From an uncultured Marinicella sp. (GTDB lineage: Bacteria > Pseudomonadota > Gammaproteobacteria > Xanthomonadales > Marinicellaceae), in contig CALLLZ010000129.1 in the NCBI GenBank assembly GCA_938008005.1, positions 1 through 7,076 on the forward strand: 7,076 nt of DNA. The letters run 5' to 3'. Both the position numbers and the translations under genes were made by a program. Under the pieces are notes generated by a model that was not told where the DNA came from, did no database searches, and worked only from the letters and a program-made list of their open reading frames with translations. Below, in pieces: positions 1 to 7,022 of the stretch; position 1 is the stretch's first letter, and each line of letters begins with the position of its first letter.

Positions 1-1654
1 CAGGGTCACCATTCCAACCACCAGATGGGATGGCATCAAAGATTTTCCACATCCAAAAACCAACAATACCCTCAGGAGTCAACTCATCTTGACGATTTTG
101 AAAATAACTCAGCGTGCGAGACCTGTTTGGAGTCAAGTAAACGCCAGAGTTACTTCTATCCATCAACCAATCAACAGTTTTCCAGGTTTGAATCAGAGCG
201 GTAGAACTCATCCAGTAACTTGAATGCATTGGAAAACCATCGGGGGCCTGCCATTCAAACGGGAAATGACCAGTGTCATCCATTCGCCATTCTAAATTAT
301 TACTGTTATCATCATCTGGCTTAACCGTAAAATTTGTTCTCAGGGCACGCATTGACGACACCACAGTATCAAAAGGTCGTTTCAGCTTGCTTTGCCAATA
401 TGTGGGGTCAGCAAAATCAACGTGATTGAACAACTCTTTGTAGACCAATTCCAATTGATTAACTTTGTATCTATTGGCATAAAAAACTTCGGCCACATCA
501 TCAATGACACCTTGTGGCGGGTCATCTGAGATAAAGAATCTAGCCAACTTACCCGCTATGTGCTTGGCAGTACCTGGATGTCTAGCTAGCATAGCAATCA
601 AGTCATCACCATCTGTTTGTCCTTGATTGGCTGAAAAATTTGAAAAGCCTGATGCCAACACATTTTTAGAGAATCTATCATGTCTGTCATCATCATAAAA
701 GAAACTACCCGTATTTCCAGCATCGTTAAAATCATTGACACGCCAACCTGTGAGGCAGCGAGTTGCCTCATAAACATCATTGTCTACATAAAACTCTTGA
801 ACTAAACCATCTGAAGGCCATGCGCCACCACTATCACTCACTGTAATAGTAGGCACTTCACTGGGTTGGGCTAATCCATAATAATTTTCAACCCCTAACG
901 TGTGTAATTCAATCAACTCACGGGCATAGTTTTCATTCGGTTCAGATGAAGAGTTGTTGTAATTATCTAAATAATACAACATGGCTGGATGCCGAGCTGT
1001 CCTTGCTAAAAAAGTCCGAAAATTCCCCATCATGCTGGCGCGAATCACATCTCGATCCCAACTGGTCATGGTTGATCTGGCATATAAATCATCACCATTG
1101 ATGCTGAAATGATCATGCCAAAAATCAGCCAATCTTTCTCTCAGTGGATAAAGGGTATAAGTGGCTCGAGTAAACTTCAAGCGTTTCATTTCGTAAATGG
1201 GTCGATAAGAACTGGTTTGGTTATTTTCATCAATTCTGTAATCAACCCAAAGTTGACCTAGACTCTTATTTAAAGTTTCGAAGTTACCTGCAGATGCAAT
1301 TCTTGCATCCAAATCGCTGTCTGCACCACCCGCCAATTGCTGGTCAACAAAATTACTCAGTTTAGTGGCATCATCGCCACCTGGTATAGCAGACCAATTG
1401 GCCCTATCAAATACACCAGGCGTATAACCATAACCAAGCCGGCTATATACCATGTGCGCAAAAGTTTGCGTGGGCAATTGTGCAGCCTTTATACCTGTAA
1501 CCAAAGGCTTTTGTTTTGCTCTCATTCCAGCTGAAGATTTGGATTTTGAATGAGCCGTTTGACTGGTCAGCGGTAATGCCGCTAACAAGGTACTGGCTGC
1601 CCCACCTGCCAATAACTGCCTTCTGAATTTATTCGGATTATTATTGCTTTTCAT
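1..1654 (-). CDS. DUF1800 family protein with Tat signal peptide (partial, C-terminus outside window)
   Basis: An uninterrupted reading frame runs from an ATG at 1654-1652 to the left edge, giving 551 residues with no stop, so the C-terminus is missing. A GGGGA ribosome site sits 4 nt before the ATG. The N-terminus carries a twin-arginine signal (KFRRQLLAGG at residues 9-18, then a hydrophobic stretch to about residue 30), suggesting folded export to the periplasm or cell surface. DUF1800 hallmarks follow in order: LRERLADFWHDHFS (171-184), FLARTARHPAMLYYLDN (215-231), ENYARELIELHTLGV (241-255), CLTGW (300-304), LIAMLARHPGTAKHIAGKLA (352-371) and LKRPFDTVVSSMRAL (424-438). The LGV-to-TGW stretch is about 47 residues, longer than the roughly 20 I recall for typical members, so there is an acidic insertion near 259-290. 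The family's biochemical role is unknown. DUF1800 genes are commonly paired with DUF1501 genes, which here would lie off the left edge. Family assignment is firm; function is not known. Confidence 0.9.
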   Translation of the reverse strand, partial: MKSNNNPNKFRRQLLAGGAASTLLAALPLTSQTAHSKSKSSAGMRAKQKPLVTGIKAAQLPTQTFAHMVYSRLGYGYTPGVFDRANWSAIPGGDDATKLSNFVDQQLAGGADSDLDARIASAGNFETLNKSLGQLWVDYRIDENNQTSSYRPIYEMKRLKFTRATYTLYPLRERLADFWHDHFSINGDDLYARSTMTSWDRDVIRASMMGNFRTFLARTARHPAMLYYLDNYNNSSSEPNENYARELIELHTLGVENYYGLAQPSEVPTITVSDSGGAWPSDGLVQEFYVDNDVYEATRCLTGWRVNDFNDAGNTGSFFYDDDRHDRFSKNVLASGFSNFSANQGQTDGDDLIAMLARHPGTAKHIAGKLARFFISDDPPQGVIDDVAEVFYANRYKVNQLELVYKELFNHVDFADPTYWQSKLKRPFDTVVSSMRALRTNFTVKPDDDNSNNLEWRMDDTGHFPFEWQAPDGFPMHSSYWMSSTALIQTWKTVDWLMDRSNSGVYLTPNRSRTLSYFQNRQDELTPEGIVGFWMWKIFDAIPSGGWNGDP

Positions 1655-1804
1655 AGTTCCCCAATTTAAGAATAGAGTTGCATTAATTGTAGGTCAGATA
1701 GCAGGCCAAATTGTGATTAAGTTGGCAAATTATTCGCTATTCAAGCTCTTTTAATCATTATTTAACGGATAATTAATGTAAAAACACAAATTTGAGGGCA
1801 CGAT

Positions 1805-1842
1805 TTTATAGTCTTATAACACCATGTAACAAAATTTGTCAC
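1805..1842 (-). promoter_or_regulatory. Candidate sigma70-like promoter(s) for the DUF1800 gene
   Basis: Two overlapping candidates are visible on the minus strand. The better one pairs a -35 GTGACA (1842-1837) with a -10 TATAAG (1818-1813) across 18 nt, each matching 5 of 6 consensus bases. The second pairs TTGTTA (1832-1827) with TATAAA (1810-1805) across 16 nt. Either would start a transcript about 150 nt before the DUF1800 ATG. The region is AT-rich, so chance matches are possible. The call rests on position and consensus only. Confidence 0.45.
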
Positions 1843-1843
1843 A
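1825..1843. repeat. 19-bp near-perfect inverted repeat at the DUF1800 promoter
   Basis: The plus strand reads TGTAACAAA-A-TTTGTCACA, an odd dyad whose 9-nt arms pair at 8 of 9 positions. It covers the -35 element of the better promoter candidate and most of its spacer, which is where a dimeric repressor would bind. The spacing does not fit CRP (TGTGA-N6-TCACA), and I do not recognise a specific regulator for it. The operator role is inferred from symmetry and position. Confidence 0.4.
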
Positions 1844-1947
1844 GCGTAAATTCAGTGATAAATCATATAAAAAAACAATAAAAAATTGAGTCAAGGGAAA
1901 TAGAATTTAATGTCCAATTTCATACTGAAAAATACACAAAGCTCAAG

Positions 1948-2346
1948 CTAGGGTTTGAAGTTTTTTGAATCATCCTTCAACTTCAAAAAACCGTGAATCA
2001 CAAGATTAAGCCAAGCAAGAATAATCAAACTACCACCCATAGGTGTAATCCAAGAAAATCCTGTTTTACCAGCAAACACCAACAAATACAAACCACCGCA
2101 AAAGAACAAAACACCCAAACTCAAGGCCAAAGCAGCATACCTCAGCCAAGGCCCCTGTTCATTCTGGGTAACAACCCAAATCAATAACAGCGCATGAATT
2201 AATTGGTAGATAAAGGCATGTTGAAACAAACTGGCTTGTTGCGTTCCTGCCAGCAAACCAAATGCATGAATGCCTAAAGCACCTAAAGCAACAGCAGTTA
2301 AGCCATAAACAGCTGCAACAACTAAATATAAAGCTGATTTATTCAA
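1948..2346 (-). CDS. DUF423 family small integral membrane protein (YgdD-like)
   Basis: This encodes a 132-residue hydrophobic protein with about four membrane helices (roughly 5-27, 45-60, 67-91 and 97-119) and a short charged C-terminal tail. Family marks are LGALGIHAF (21-29), YQLIHALLL (47-55), FFCGGLYLLV (81-90) and ITPMGG (100-105), all placed as in DUF423/YgdD proteins, which are similar in length. The function of the family is unknown and it presumably acts in the inner membrane. It is the last gene of the operon, its start lying 2 nt after the stop of the DUF4340 gene. There is no ATG: the chosen start is TTG at 2346-2344, but an in-frame ATA at 2352-2350 lies at better distance from the ribosome site. 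The next in-frame Met is residue 103, so a later ATG start is excluded. The gene need not be functionally tied to the transporter, since DUF423 genes occur in many contexts. Confidence 0.9.
   Translation of the reverse strand: MNKSALYLVVAAVYGLTAVALGALGIHAFGLLAGTQQASLFQHAFIYQLIHALLLIWVVTQNEQGPWLRYAALALSLGVLFFCGGLYLLVFAGKTGFSWITPMGGSLIILAWLNLVIHGFLKLKDDSKNFKP
1960..1991 (-). repeat. Perfect 10-bp inverted repeat in the 3' end of the DUF423 gene
   Basis: On the minus strand GTTTTTTGAA (1991-1982) and TTCAAAAAAC (1969-1960) are exact reverse complements separated by 12 nt. The hairpin would form over the last codons of the DUF423 gene, ending about 10 nt before its stop codon. It is A/T-dominated, so the stem is weak, and no clean U-tract follows it directly. 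It could stabilise the 3' end or slow polymerase, or could be a product of the Phe/Lys/Asn-rich coding sequence. Confidence 0.35.
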
Positions 2347-2348
2347 TT

Positions 2349-3350
2349 TTATTTTTCGTTCTCCTTATCATCCCCTTCTGAGGCGTCAGCTTCAGACAGT
2401 ATGGGCTCTATAAAATCAGACAATTGTCGATTTAGGGCTTTAAACTTATATTCAGCTATTTTCATCACCCATCCTTCATATTGAGGGTATTCAGCAGAAT
2501 CAATAATCAAAAAATAAGCATCATCTTGTTGATATACATCTAGATTAATTTCTGCGCCAGAGTTTAATTGATATACAGCAGATAATTGGGCTGGTGTTTC
2601 TGTCACATCACTGACTGCTGACCATGATTCTGCTGGTATGGCTTCATCAATTATCAAACGAGACAAGCCACCAGCCAACTGATTCAAGTCAACATTGGCC
2701 TGTAATTGAAAGCCATCTGGTATAGCATTTAATTGCAAAACACCATTTTCAAGATTGCGTTTGATTGCAATCATTTCACCTTCTCCTGGTTTAATAGTGA
2801 TCGTTCCCACGTCCTCAGGAGCAATGTCCAATACGGTCTTAAGTGCCCAATTGTCAGCACTGATAGAAATCGGCCCCAATCCTTTAACTGTGTAAGTTTG
2901 ATCTTCATTTGCACGGCGCACAAATGTCAAATCCGATGACGTTTTCTTACCTATGTGTATGGCCAGTTTTAATTGGTCTGCCTGATACAGATTCACCAAT
3001 AAATCATCATCAGCCAATTCAAGTTGTGCATGCTTGGCAGAATTCGCAGTTTTCGCTTCAATGATTTCTGCTGATTTCAATGACTGTATCAACTTAAATA
3101 ATGGATCTATGGATACATAAAAACCATCATTCAAGTTCCATATATCAGCAGTTTTGGTCAAAACAAGCTGCTCTTCGCTTTGGGTCAAAATGATTTTATC
3201 AATGGCACTTATCTGAGCATCATTATTTTGCCAACTTGGCACCAATGGCTGCGGTTGATAATCATCTTCACTGCTATTACGAGTAATCCAATAAGCCAAA
3301 CCTGCAATCACCAGTAGTAGACCAACTAAAGTTTTCATGTTACTTAACAT
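2349..3350 (-). CDS. DUF4340 domain protein, membrane-anchored partner of the Gld-type ABC transporter
   Basis: This 333-residue protein has one N-terminal membrane helix (about 7-23, followed by R24) and then a soluble, probably extracytoplasmic domain. It has no lipobox cysteine, so it is a signal-anchored protein rather than a lipoprotein. The domain fits DUF4340: a beta-strand-rich start (about 48-70), a conserved-looking W71 and a segment around 81-98 (IDPLFKLIQSLKSAEIIE), a YTVKG motif (153-157), and a C-terminal tryptophan region (W294) before a final helix. The tail (319-333) is strongly acidic. DUF4340 genes typically sit directly after GldG-like genes, as here. The start at 3350 is chosen over the ATG at 3338 because AAGGAG (3363-3358) is 7 nt upstream of it. 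This gives an 11-nt overlap with the GldG-like gene. Its biochemical role is unknown; an accessory role in the ABC complex is inferred from context. Confidence 0.85.
   Translation of the reverse strand: MLSNMKTLVGLLLVIAGLAYWITRNSSEDDYQPQPLVPSWQNNDAQISAIDKIILTQSEEQLVLTKTADIWNLNDGFYVSIDPLFKLIQSLKSAEIIEAKTANSAKHAQLELADDDLLVNLYQADQLKLAIHIGKKTSSDLTFVRRANEDQTYTVKGLGPISISADNWALKTVLDIAPEDVGTITIKPGEGEMIAIKRNLENGVLQLNAIPDGFQLQANVDLNQLAGGLSRLIIDEAIPAESWSAVSDVTETPAQLSAVYQLNSGAEINLDVYQQDDAYFLIIDSAEYPQYEGWVMKIAEYKFKALNRQLSDFIEPILSEADASEGDDKENEK
2350..2366 (-). promoter_or_regulatory. Ribosome binding site and ambiguous start region of the DUF423 gene
   Basis: AAGGAG (2366-2361) lies inside the last codons of the DUF4340 gene. 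From it, an in-frame ATA at 2352-2350 is 8 nt away and overlaps the preceding stop codon as ATAA, while the in-frame TTG at 2346-2344 is 14 nt away, unusually far. A TAA at 2367-2365 blocks any earlier in-frame start. Initiation therefore uses either TTG with long spacing or a rare ATA. Confidence 0.65.
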
Positions 3351-5217
3351 AGCGTCTCTCCTTACGTTTAGACTTTCTCCATGACAAAAACATAATTACT
3401 AAGGTCAACAAAATAGGTATCAAAGCTATATTAATAAACTTCATTTTGGTTCCAAGAGCCTCAATGTCCTTATTCAAATTACGCTTAACTTCACGCAATT
3501 TTTTTCTCACTTCAAGTTTCCGTTGTTTGAACTTCTCTATTTCTTGCTGTTGTTCCTGATTAATCAACAATTGGTTTTCTTGGCCTTTAATGCTCTGCAA
3601 CTCATTTAACTTAGTTTCGGTTTCGCGAAGTTGTTGTAACAGTTGACTTTCAGTCTCACGGTATTTTTGTTCACTGATTCTTTTTAGCTCCTGCACTTTA
3701 TCAAAAGGGCGATTTGAAGTGCCTCTTGCTCTGACTTGAATCAGGTCGGCACTGCCAGTCATGTTATCAATCAAATTATTAATTAAGCTACCATTATCAG
3801 CAAAATTTGAATAAACTTGTCTACCAAAAAAGTTCTGAGCTCTGACCCACATTCGATCAAACAATATATCAACATCGGCAAACACAACTATTTGTGCTTG
3901 ATCAACATTTTTAAGGCTGTCGCTCTTACCCTCAATTCCATTTGGGTAAGCACTGTTCAAAGTCCCTTGTACTCTGGCTCCAAGTGTATGTACTTGATCG
4001 TCCGCTTTAAAGCTTTGGAATAATGTACTTGGATTAAACAACAATGACATGGCATCACTCTGAGTTAACATTGACTGTTCTGTGGAGGTCAATATCGGTA
4101 AAATTTTATCTGTTTCACCGGTTATTGAGCCGGCCAATGCAGTATTCAAAGAAGTTAAATCTGAGGTAACAATATCAGTTTGATTGAAAGTATCGGCCGT
4201 CCAAGAATTAATACCCAAATGCCTGATTGCTTGACCTTGGGCAGATTGGATGGATACTGCCTGCTGGTTATCCAGAACCACTTGAGAAGCATCAAATCCA
4301 ACACCCCATGCATTAAATAATACAGCTAAATCAGAAGAACGATCTGCTTGTAATTGTGTCATTGGGTTTTGTGGATCAGCAGTTACTTCCTCAGCTTGTG
4401 CCATAGGGTCAACAAATACCATCAATCGCCCACCACCCATAACAAATTGATCAATCGCAAACAACGTAGGCTCTGCGAGGTTTTTCGGGTGTATGACTAA
4501 CAATAAGTCTACCCCTTCAATGATGTCGGTTGTTGTTTCAACTGGCACCACGTTATACATATCTTTAAGCTGTTCGAAAACAATTTGTCCCGCTACTTGC
4601 CCTTGTTGTGGATCAAAGCTTCCCAGCAAAGGTAAATCACTCATCACACCAATGGTGCGCTTTTCTGGATTGTTCAAGTTGTAGATTAATTGGGCAACAT
4701 CATATTCCAAAAATGCTTCACGGTCGGGTTGTAAGAATGGAATGACTTCTACATCATCCAGTGAATTACTTCCAGCAATACCAAAAAACACATTCTCTCC
4801 ACCTTCGCCAACAGGCAAAGCTTGTAATCCGTATTGTGAAGCTTGGTCTTCTTCCTCAGAGAAAGTAACAGGATCTATCATGGTCAGCTTAAGTTTTCCC
4901 GAACCATAACGCTCCAACTCTTCCAAGAAGTCCACCACTCGAGTGTGATAAGTTCTGAGCATTGGGATATTGGTCGTAGCTTGATCAGAATAGAACAACC
5001 GCAAATGAATATTCTCATCAATATTTTTAAGAATATTAACGGTCCCATCATTCAAGGTGAATAAATTATTTTCGGTTAAATCAACCCGTAATCTTGAAAA
5101 CAACCCACTTTGGCTAATAATCACTGAAGACAATAAGAAAATAGCCATTAAGATTAATAATTGTGTTTTATGTGCTCGAGCCTTAGTCTTTACATTTTGA
5201 GGTTTTATTGTTTTCAT
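3340..5217 (-). CDS. GldG-type ABC transporter auxiliary membrane protein (ABC_transp_aux family)
   Basis: This 625-residue protein has a basic N-terminus, a membrane helix (about 18-36), a large extracytoplasmic region, a long coiled coil (about 505-590, rich in Q, E, K and R), a second helix (about 594-612) and a very basic cytoplasmic tail (RKSKRKERR, 614-622). The family hallmark just after the first helix is clear: VDLTENNLFTLNDGTVNIL (45-63), then HLRLFYSD (71-78). A GIFT-like alpha/beta domain follows, with IGVMSDLPLLG (189-199), VDLLLVIHPKNL (236-247) and MGGGRLMVFVDP (260-271). This matches the GldG/COG3225 family, the auxiliary component of an ABC system tied to gliding motility in Bacteroidetes; in other phyla its substrate is unknown. 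It starts 2 nt after the permease stop, with a weak AAGG site about 10 nt upstream, so coupled translation is likely. Family assignment is strong; a gliding role here is unsupported. Confidence 0.92.
   Translation of the reverse strand: MKTIKPQNVKTKARAHKTQLLILMAIFLLSSVIISQSGLFSRLRVDLTENNLFTLNDGTVNILKNIDENIHLRLFYSDQATTNIPMLRTYHTRVVDFLEELERYGSGKLKLTMIDPVTFSEEEDQASQYGLQALPVGEGGENVFFGIAGSNSLDDVEVIPFLQPDREAFLEYDVAQLIYNLNNPEKRTIGVMSDLPLLGSFDPQQGQVAGQIVFEQLKDMYNVVPVETTTDIIEGVDLLLVIHPKNLAEPTLFAIDQFVMGGGRLMVFVDPMAQAEEVTADPQNPMTQLQADRSSDLAVLFNAWGVGFDASQVVLDNQQAVSIQSAQGQAIRHLGINSWTADTFNQTDIVTSDLTSLNTALAGSITGETDKILPILTSTEQSMLTQSDAMSLLFNPSTLFQSFKADDQVHTLGARVQGTLNSAYPNGIEGKSDSLKNVDQAQIVVFADVDILFDRMWVRAQNFFGRQVYSNFADNGSLINNLIDNMTGSADLIQVRARGTSNRPFDKVQELKRISEQKYRETESQLLQQLRETETKLNELQSIKGQENQLLINQEQQQEIEKFKQRKLEVRKKLREVKRNLNKDIEALGTKMKFINIALIPILLTLVIMFLSWRKSKRKERRYVK
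3348..3363 (-). promoter_or_regulatory. Ribosome binding site that fixes the DUF4340 start
   Basis: AAGGAG at 3363-3358 is 7 nt before the ATG at 3350-3348 and 19 nt before the alternative in-frame ATG at 3338-3336. This favours the upstream start. The site lies within the last codons of the GldG-like gene, so translation of the two genes is probably coupled. Confidence 0.7.
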
Positions 5218-5219
5218 AA

Positions 5220-5963
5220 TTAATCCGCCTTTTTCATATCAATGATTAAAGAGGTGGCATATAACCACAACATAATGGTGATGCCAAAATAAGCCAAATC
5301 ACCCAAATCCAAAACACCTTTAGTAATTGAATCAAAATGAGTCAGGAAACTGGTTGAGGCAATCGCATCAACCATTAACTGTGGCAAAAACACCTTAAAG
5401 AAATTCAACACAAGTGGAAAACCAGACAATAAGAACAAGAAACAAATAACCACCGATAGAATAAAAGCAATGACTTGATTCTTTGTAGCTGCCGAAATAC
5501 AGCTTCCTATCGCCAAAAAACCACCTGCCAATAGAAAACTACCTAAATAGCTGGCTACAATTAAACCATTATCTGGATCACCTAAATAATTGATCGAAAT
5601 AACCATTGGAAAGGTTAACAACAAAGCCAATCCAATAAACAACCAAGCCGCAAAAAATTTACCTAATACCCAATCCATTTTATTAACAGGCAATGTCATC
5701 AACAATTCAATGTTGCCACTATTTCTCTCTTCTGACCATAAACGCATCGCGACTGCTGGTACTAAAAATAAATACAACCAAGGGTGGAAATTAAAGAAAG
5801 GCATCAGGTCAGCTTGTCCACGTTCATACAAGTTACCAAAATAAAAGCCAAATACGCCGCTCATGATTAAGAAAATCACGATAAAAACGTAGGCTATGGG
5901 CGTTGCAAAATAGCTCTGCAATTCTCTTTTAATGATGGCGCCAATGGAATTATTCACACTCAT
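5220..5963 (-). CDS. ABC-2 type transporter permease, GldF-like
   Basis: This 247-residue inner-membrane protein has six predicted helices (about 23-43, 60-74, 102-126, 136-157, 164-186 and 222-242). The N-terminus IIKRELQSYFATPIAYVF (10-27) contains the amphipathic elbow typical of GldF and NosY-like permeases. RLWSEERNSGNIELLMTLPV (74-93) is the cytoplasmic coupling motif of ABC-2 permeases, close to the family form ERxxGTxELLLTLP. Its length is normal for a GldF-type half-transporter, which would dimerise and pair with two copies of the upstream ATPase. Its ATG overlaps the ATPase stop by 4 nt (ATGA), and a GAGGTGG site (5974-5968) lies about 7 nt upstream, so start choice and translational coupling are well supported. 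The direction and substrate of transport cannot be read from the sequence. Confidence 0.93.
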   Translation of the reverse strand: MSVNNSIGAIIKRELQSYFATPIAYVFIVIFLIMSGVFGFYFGNLYERGQADLMPFFNFHPWLYLFLVPAVAMRLWSEERNSGNIELLMTLPVNKMDWVLGKFFAAWLFIGLALLLTFPMVISINYLGDPDNGLIVASYLGSFLLAGGFLAIGSCISAATKNQVIAFILSVVICFLFLLSGFPLVLNFFKVFLPQLMVDAIASTSFLTHFDSITKGVLDLGDLAYFGITIMLWLYATSLIIDMKKAD

Positions 5964-6901
5964 TTCACCACCTCTCTTTCACCCGCAGTGTGGGTAATAT
6001 TTCTGAATACCTCATCTAAACGTCCAGCTTCCATCTTCAGGCTTTTTACTTGAATAGATTCTTTCTTAAGAAATTGACTGACCTCATCAAAAATAAACAG
6101 CCCTTGGGTTGGAAAAACTGTGGTTTCTTTTAATCTAGAATCATAGTCAACATCTAAAACACAGTCCATACTTTTAATTTTGTTAAGTAAATCTACATTT
6201 AAGTCTGACACAAAACTAACTGCATGATGATACCTAGACATGTTTTCCATTTCTGCCGGTGTATTGTCAGCAACCACTTCTCCACCAGCAATGATGATGG
6301 CGCGGTCACAAACTGCATGCACCTCTTCTAAAATATGGGTAGATAAAACGATTGTTTTATCTTTAGACATATCAGTAATCAATTCACGAACTTGATGTTT
6401 CTGATTAGGGTCTAAACCATCAGTTGGTTCATCCATAATCAAAACCTCAGGGTCATGAATAATGGCTTGAGCTATACCGACTCTGCGTTTAAAGCCTTTT
6501 GACAAAGTTTCAATTTTCTGAAAATATACATTTTCTAAATTGACTCGTGAAATTACAGACTCAACAGCAGGCTTAATCAAATGGGATTCTATGTCCCTCA
6601 AAGCAGCAATAAAATGTAAAAACTGTCCAACTTCCATTTCACCATAACTGGGTGCGCCCTCAGGTAAGTAACCAATTTTTTGCTTAACTGCAATAGGTTC
6701 ATCTTCGATGTTCATCCCACACACCTTAATACGACCTTCCGATGGCTCTAAAAACCCTGTAATCATTTTCATGGTAGTAGATTTACCTGCACCATTGGGC
6801 CCTAAAAACCCCAGCACCTGACCTTTGTTGGCAGTAAATGTTAAGTCATTCACCGCAGTAAATTGGCCAAACCTCTTACTTAAATTCAAACATTCAATCA
6901 T
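5960..6901 (-). CDS. ABC transporter ATP-binding protein, GldA/NatA-like
   Basis: This 313-residue cytoplasmic ATPase has a complete nucleotide-binding domain: Walker A GPNGAGKST (34-42), a Q-loop region IGYLPE (77-82) ending in Pro-Glu rather than Gln as is common in this subclass, an ABC signature LSKGFKRR (133-140) in place of LSGGQ, Walker B VLIMDEPT (153-160) with catalytic E158, the D-loop GLDP (162-165) and the switch histidine H189 in STHIL. A C-terminal extension of about 90 residues ends with LDEVFRNIT, the usual tail of ABC-2 exporter ATPases of the GldA/NatA/CcmA type. It should energise the GldF-like permease encoded next to it. It is the first gene of the operon; AAGGA (6911-6907) lies 5 nt before the ATG, and a promoter is visible about 125 nt upstream. 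All catalytic residues look intact, so the system is expected to be active. Confidence 0.96.
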   Translation of the reverse strand: MIECLNLSKRFGQFTAVNDLTFTANKGQVLGFLGPNGAGKSTTMKMITGFLEPSEGRIKVCGMNIEDEPIAVKQKIGYLPEGAPSYGEMEVGQFLHFIAALRDIESHLIKPAVESVISRVNLENVYFQKIETLSKGFKRRVGIAQAIIHDPEVLIMDEPTDGLDPNQKHQVRELITDMSKDKTIVLSTHILEEVHAVCDRAIIIAGGEVVADNTPAEMENMSRYHHAVSFVSDLNVDLLNKIKSMDCVLDVDYDSRLKETTVFPTQGLFIFDEVSQFLKKESIQVKSLKMEAGRLDEVFRNITHTAGEREVVK

Positions 6902-7022
6902 GTCATTCCTTCTTTTTAGTTTGAAATCTACTTAAGTTTTATATTGATAAAAAACAACCTAAGCAGCCCAATATTCAAATTACAGCTCAATGCCAAAAAT
7001 TTGAAACGAATAATTCTCTCAA

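Larger units (their letters stand above)
1655..1947. other. AT-rich intergenic spacer between the ABC operon and the DUF1800 gene
   Basis: No convincing gene is present in this 293-nt spacer. Read on the minus strand it must hold the end of the five-gene operon transcript and the start of the DUF1800 transcript. A T-rich stretch on the minus strand, with a weak 4-bp stem (CAAT-TTTTT-ATTG at about 1878-1890) followed by seven Ts, could contribute to termination but is too weak to call. A promoter candidate and a 19-bp dyad are listed separately. The distance from the promoter to the DUF1800 ATG implies an untranslated leader of about 145-150 nt. Confidence 0.7.

Noticed and set aside
598..780. 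Short minus-strand open frame of 60 codons
   Set aside because: It lies inside the DUF1800 gene on the same strand in another frame, has no family resemblance and is outweighed by the clear DUF1800 motifs.
1337..1534. Plus-strand open frame of 65 codons
   Set aside because: It is antisense to the DUF1800 gene, with low-complexity composition and no recognisable motif; a shadow of the real gene.
1825..1843. CRP-like site in the DUF1800 promoter
   Set aside because: The half-sites TGTGA and TTACA are separated by 9 nt rather than the 6 nt needed for CRP, so the dyad is reported without a named regulator.
1874..1898. Possible rho-independent terminator (short stem plus seven Ts on the minus strand)
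   Set aside because: The stem is only 4 bp and A/T-only apart from one pair, too weak to call a terminator; noted in the spacer entry instead.
4493..5064. Plus-strand open frames opposite the GldG-like gene
   Set aside because: They are antisense to a well-supported 625-residue protein and show no motif or ribosome site that would support coding.
6899..6906. Tiny ATG-ACA-TGA frame just before the ATPase start
   Set aside because: A two-codon frame overlapping the real ATG; it most likely arises by chance next to the ribosome site.
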